DNA from: a bacterium
Lineage (GTDB): Bacteria; Krumholzibacteriota; Krumholzibacteriia; Krumholzibacteriales; Krumholzibacteriaceae
Reading direction: 5' to 3'
NCBI GenBank assembly: GCA_017885175.1
Contig: JAFNGP010000250.1
Coordinates: 7,031 to 13,581 of the forward strand
Length of the DNA stretch: 6,551 nt
Positions within the stretch are counted from its first letter, which is position 1. Every line of letters begins with the position of its first letter. Positions 6,416 through 6,551 of this stretch are shown piece by piece. The translations under genes and the position numbers were made by a program. The notes below the pieces were generated by a model that did no database searches, had not been told where the DNA came from, and saw only the letters and a list, made by a program, of their open reading frames with translations.

Positions 6416-6551
6416 CTACCGAAGGAGCACGAGCTTCTTCGTCGCGCCGAAGCCCGCAGTCTCCATTTTATAGAAATAGATTCCGCTCGCCGCGTCCGCG
6501 CCGAGGTTGTTACGGCCGTCCCAGAGCGCCGAGTGCGCGCCCGCGTCCTTC
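6416..6551 (-). CDS. C-terminal end of a secreted protein with FlgD-Ig/T9SS-like tail (5' end off window)
   Basis: Only the last 44 residues are inside the window, ending at TAG (6418-6416). The sequence runs HSALWDGRNNLG, then ASGIYFYKME, then a final TKKLVLLR. This order (W-D-G-R-N/D, then S-G-I/V-Y-F/Y-Y, then K-K/M-hydrophobic-L-L-R at the extreme C-terminus) is typical of the FlgD-type Ig-like domain or type IX secretion C-terminal domain that ends many large extracellular proteins in FCB-group and related candidate phyla. Such tails close proteases, adhesins and repeat-rich surface proteins, so the main function cannot be told from this piece. Whether it is a true sorting signal depends on whether the genome has a type IX secretion system. 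Confidence 0.8.
   Translation of the reverse strand, partial: KDAGAHSALWDGRNNLGADAASGIYFYKMETAGFGATKKLVLLR

Overview
This is a high-GC bacterial chromosomal window (AT-rich only in the intergenic promoters) holding five real protein genes, two of them cut by the window edges, and one probable gene relic. On the minus strand lie secD (C-terminus off the left edge), a complete octahaem c-type cytochrome lipoprotein, and the last 44 residues of a large secreted protein with a FlgD-Ig/type-IX-like C-terminal tail. On the plus strand a secreted S15/CocE-type hydrolase is followed 18 nt later by a single-domain fasciclin protein. I saw no tRNA, rRNA, CRISPR array, insertion sequence or integrase.

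Layout: 1-1542 secD (minus); 1543-1753 a divergent promoter region with one good sigma-70-like promoter per direction and an 8-bp inverted repeat; 1754-4255 hydrolase (plus); 4274-4795 fasciclin protein (plus, likely same operon); 4792-6087 octahaem cytochrome (minus), whose stop codon shares a CTAG palindrome with the fasciclin stop; 6088-6415 the cytochrome promoter and a degraded 48-bp (16-residue) repeat; 6416-6551 the secreted-protein tail (minus).

Organism: the C-terminal tail (WDGRNN... SGIYFYKM... KKLVLLR) is the kind seen in FCB-group and neighbouring candidate phyla (for example Eisenbacteria, Krumholzibacteriota, Latescibacteria, Gemmatimonadota). With the high GC content and the multihaem lipoprotein this suggests an uncultured, probably Gram-negative bacterium of that group with a respiratory lifestyle using multihaem cytochromes. 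This is inference; no rRNA or other marker beyond SecD is present.

Theme: every gene concerns the cell envelope. SecD drives export. The hydrolase, fasciclin protein, cytochrome and right-edge protein all carry export signals or extracellular domains. The hydrolase and fasciclin genes look like a two-gene operon. The cytochrome has its own promoter and is linked to them only by its position. I see no clear evidence of a new defence or mobile system. The least ordinary items are the two-part cytochrome, the long N-terminal extension of the hydrolase, the repeat relic at 6230-6410 and the shared CTAG stop.
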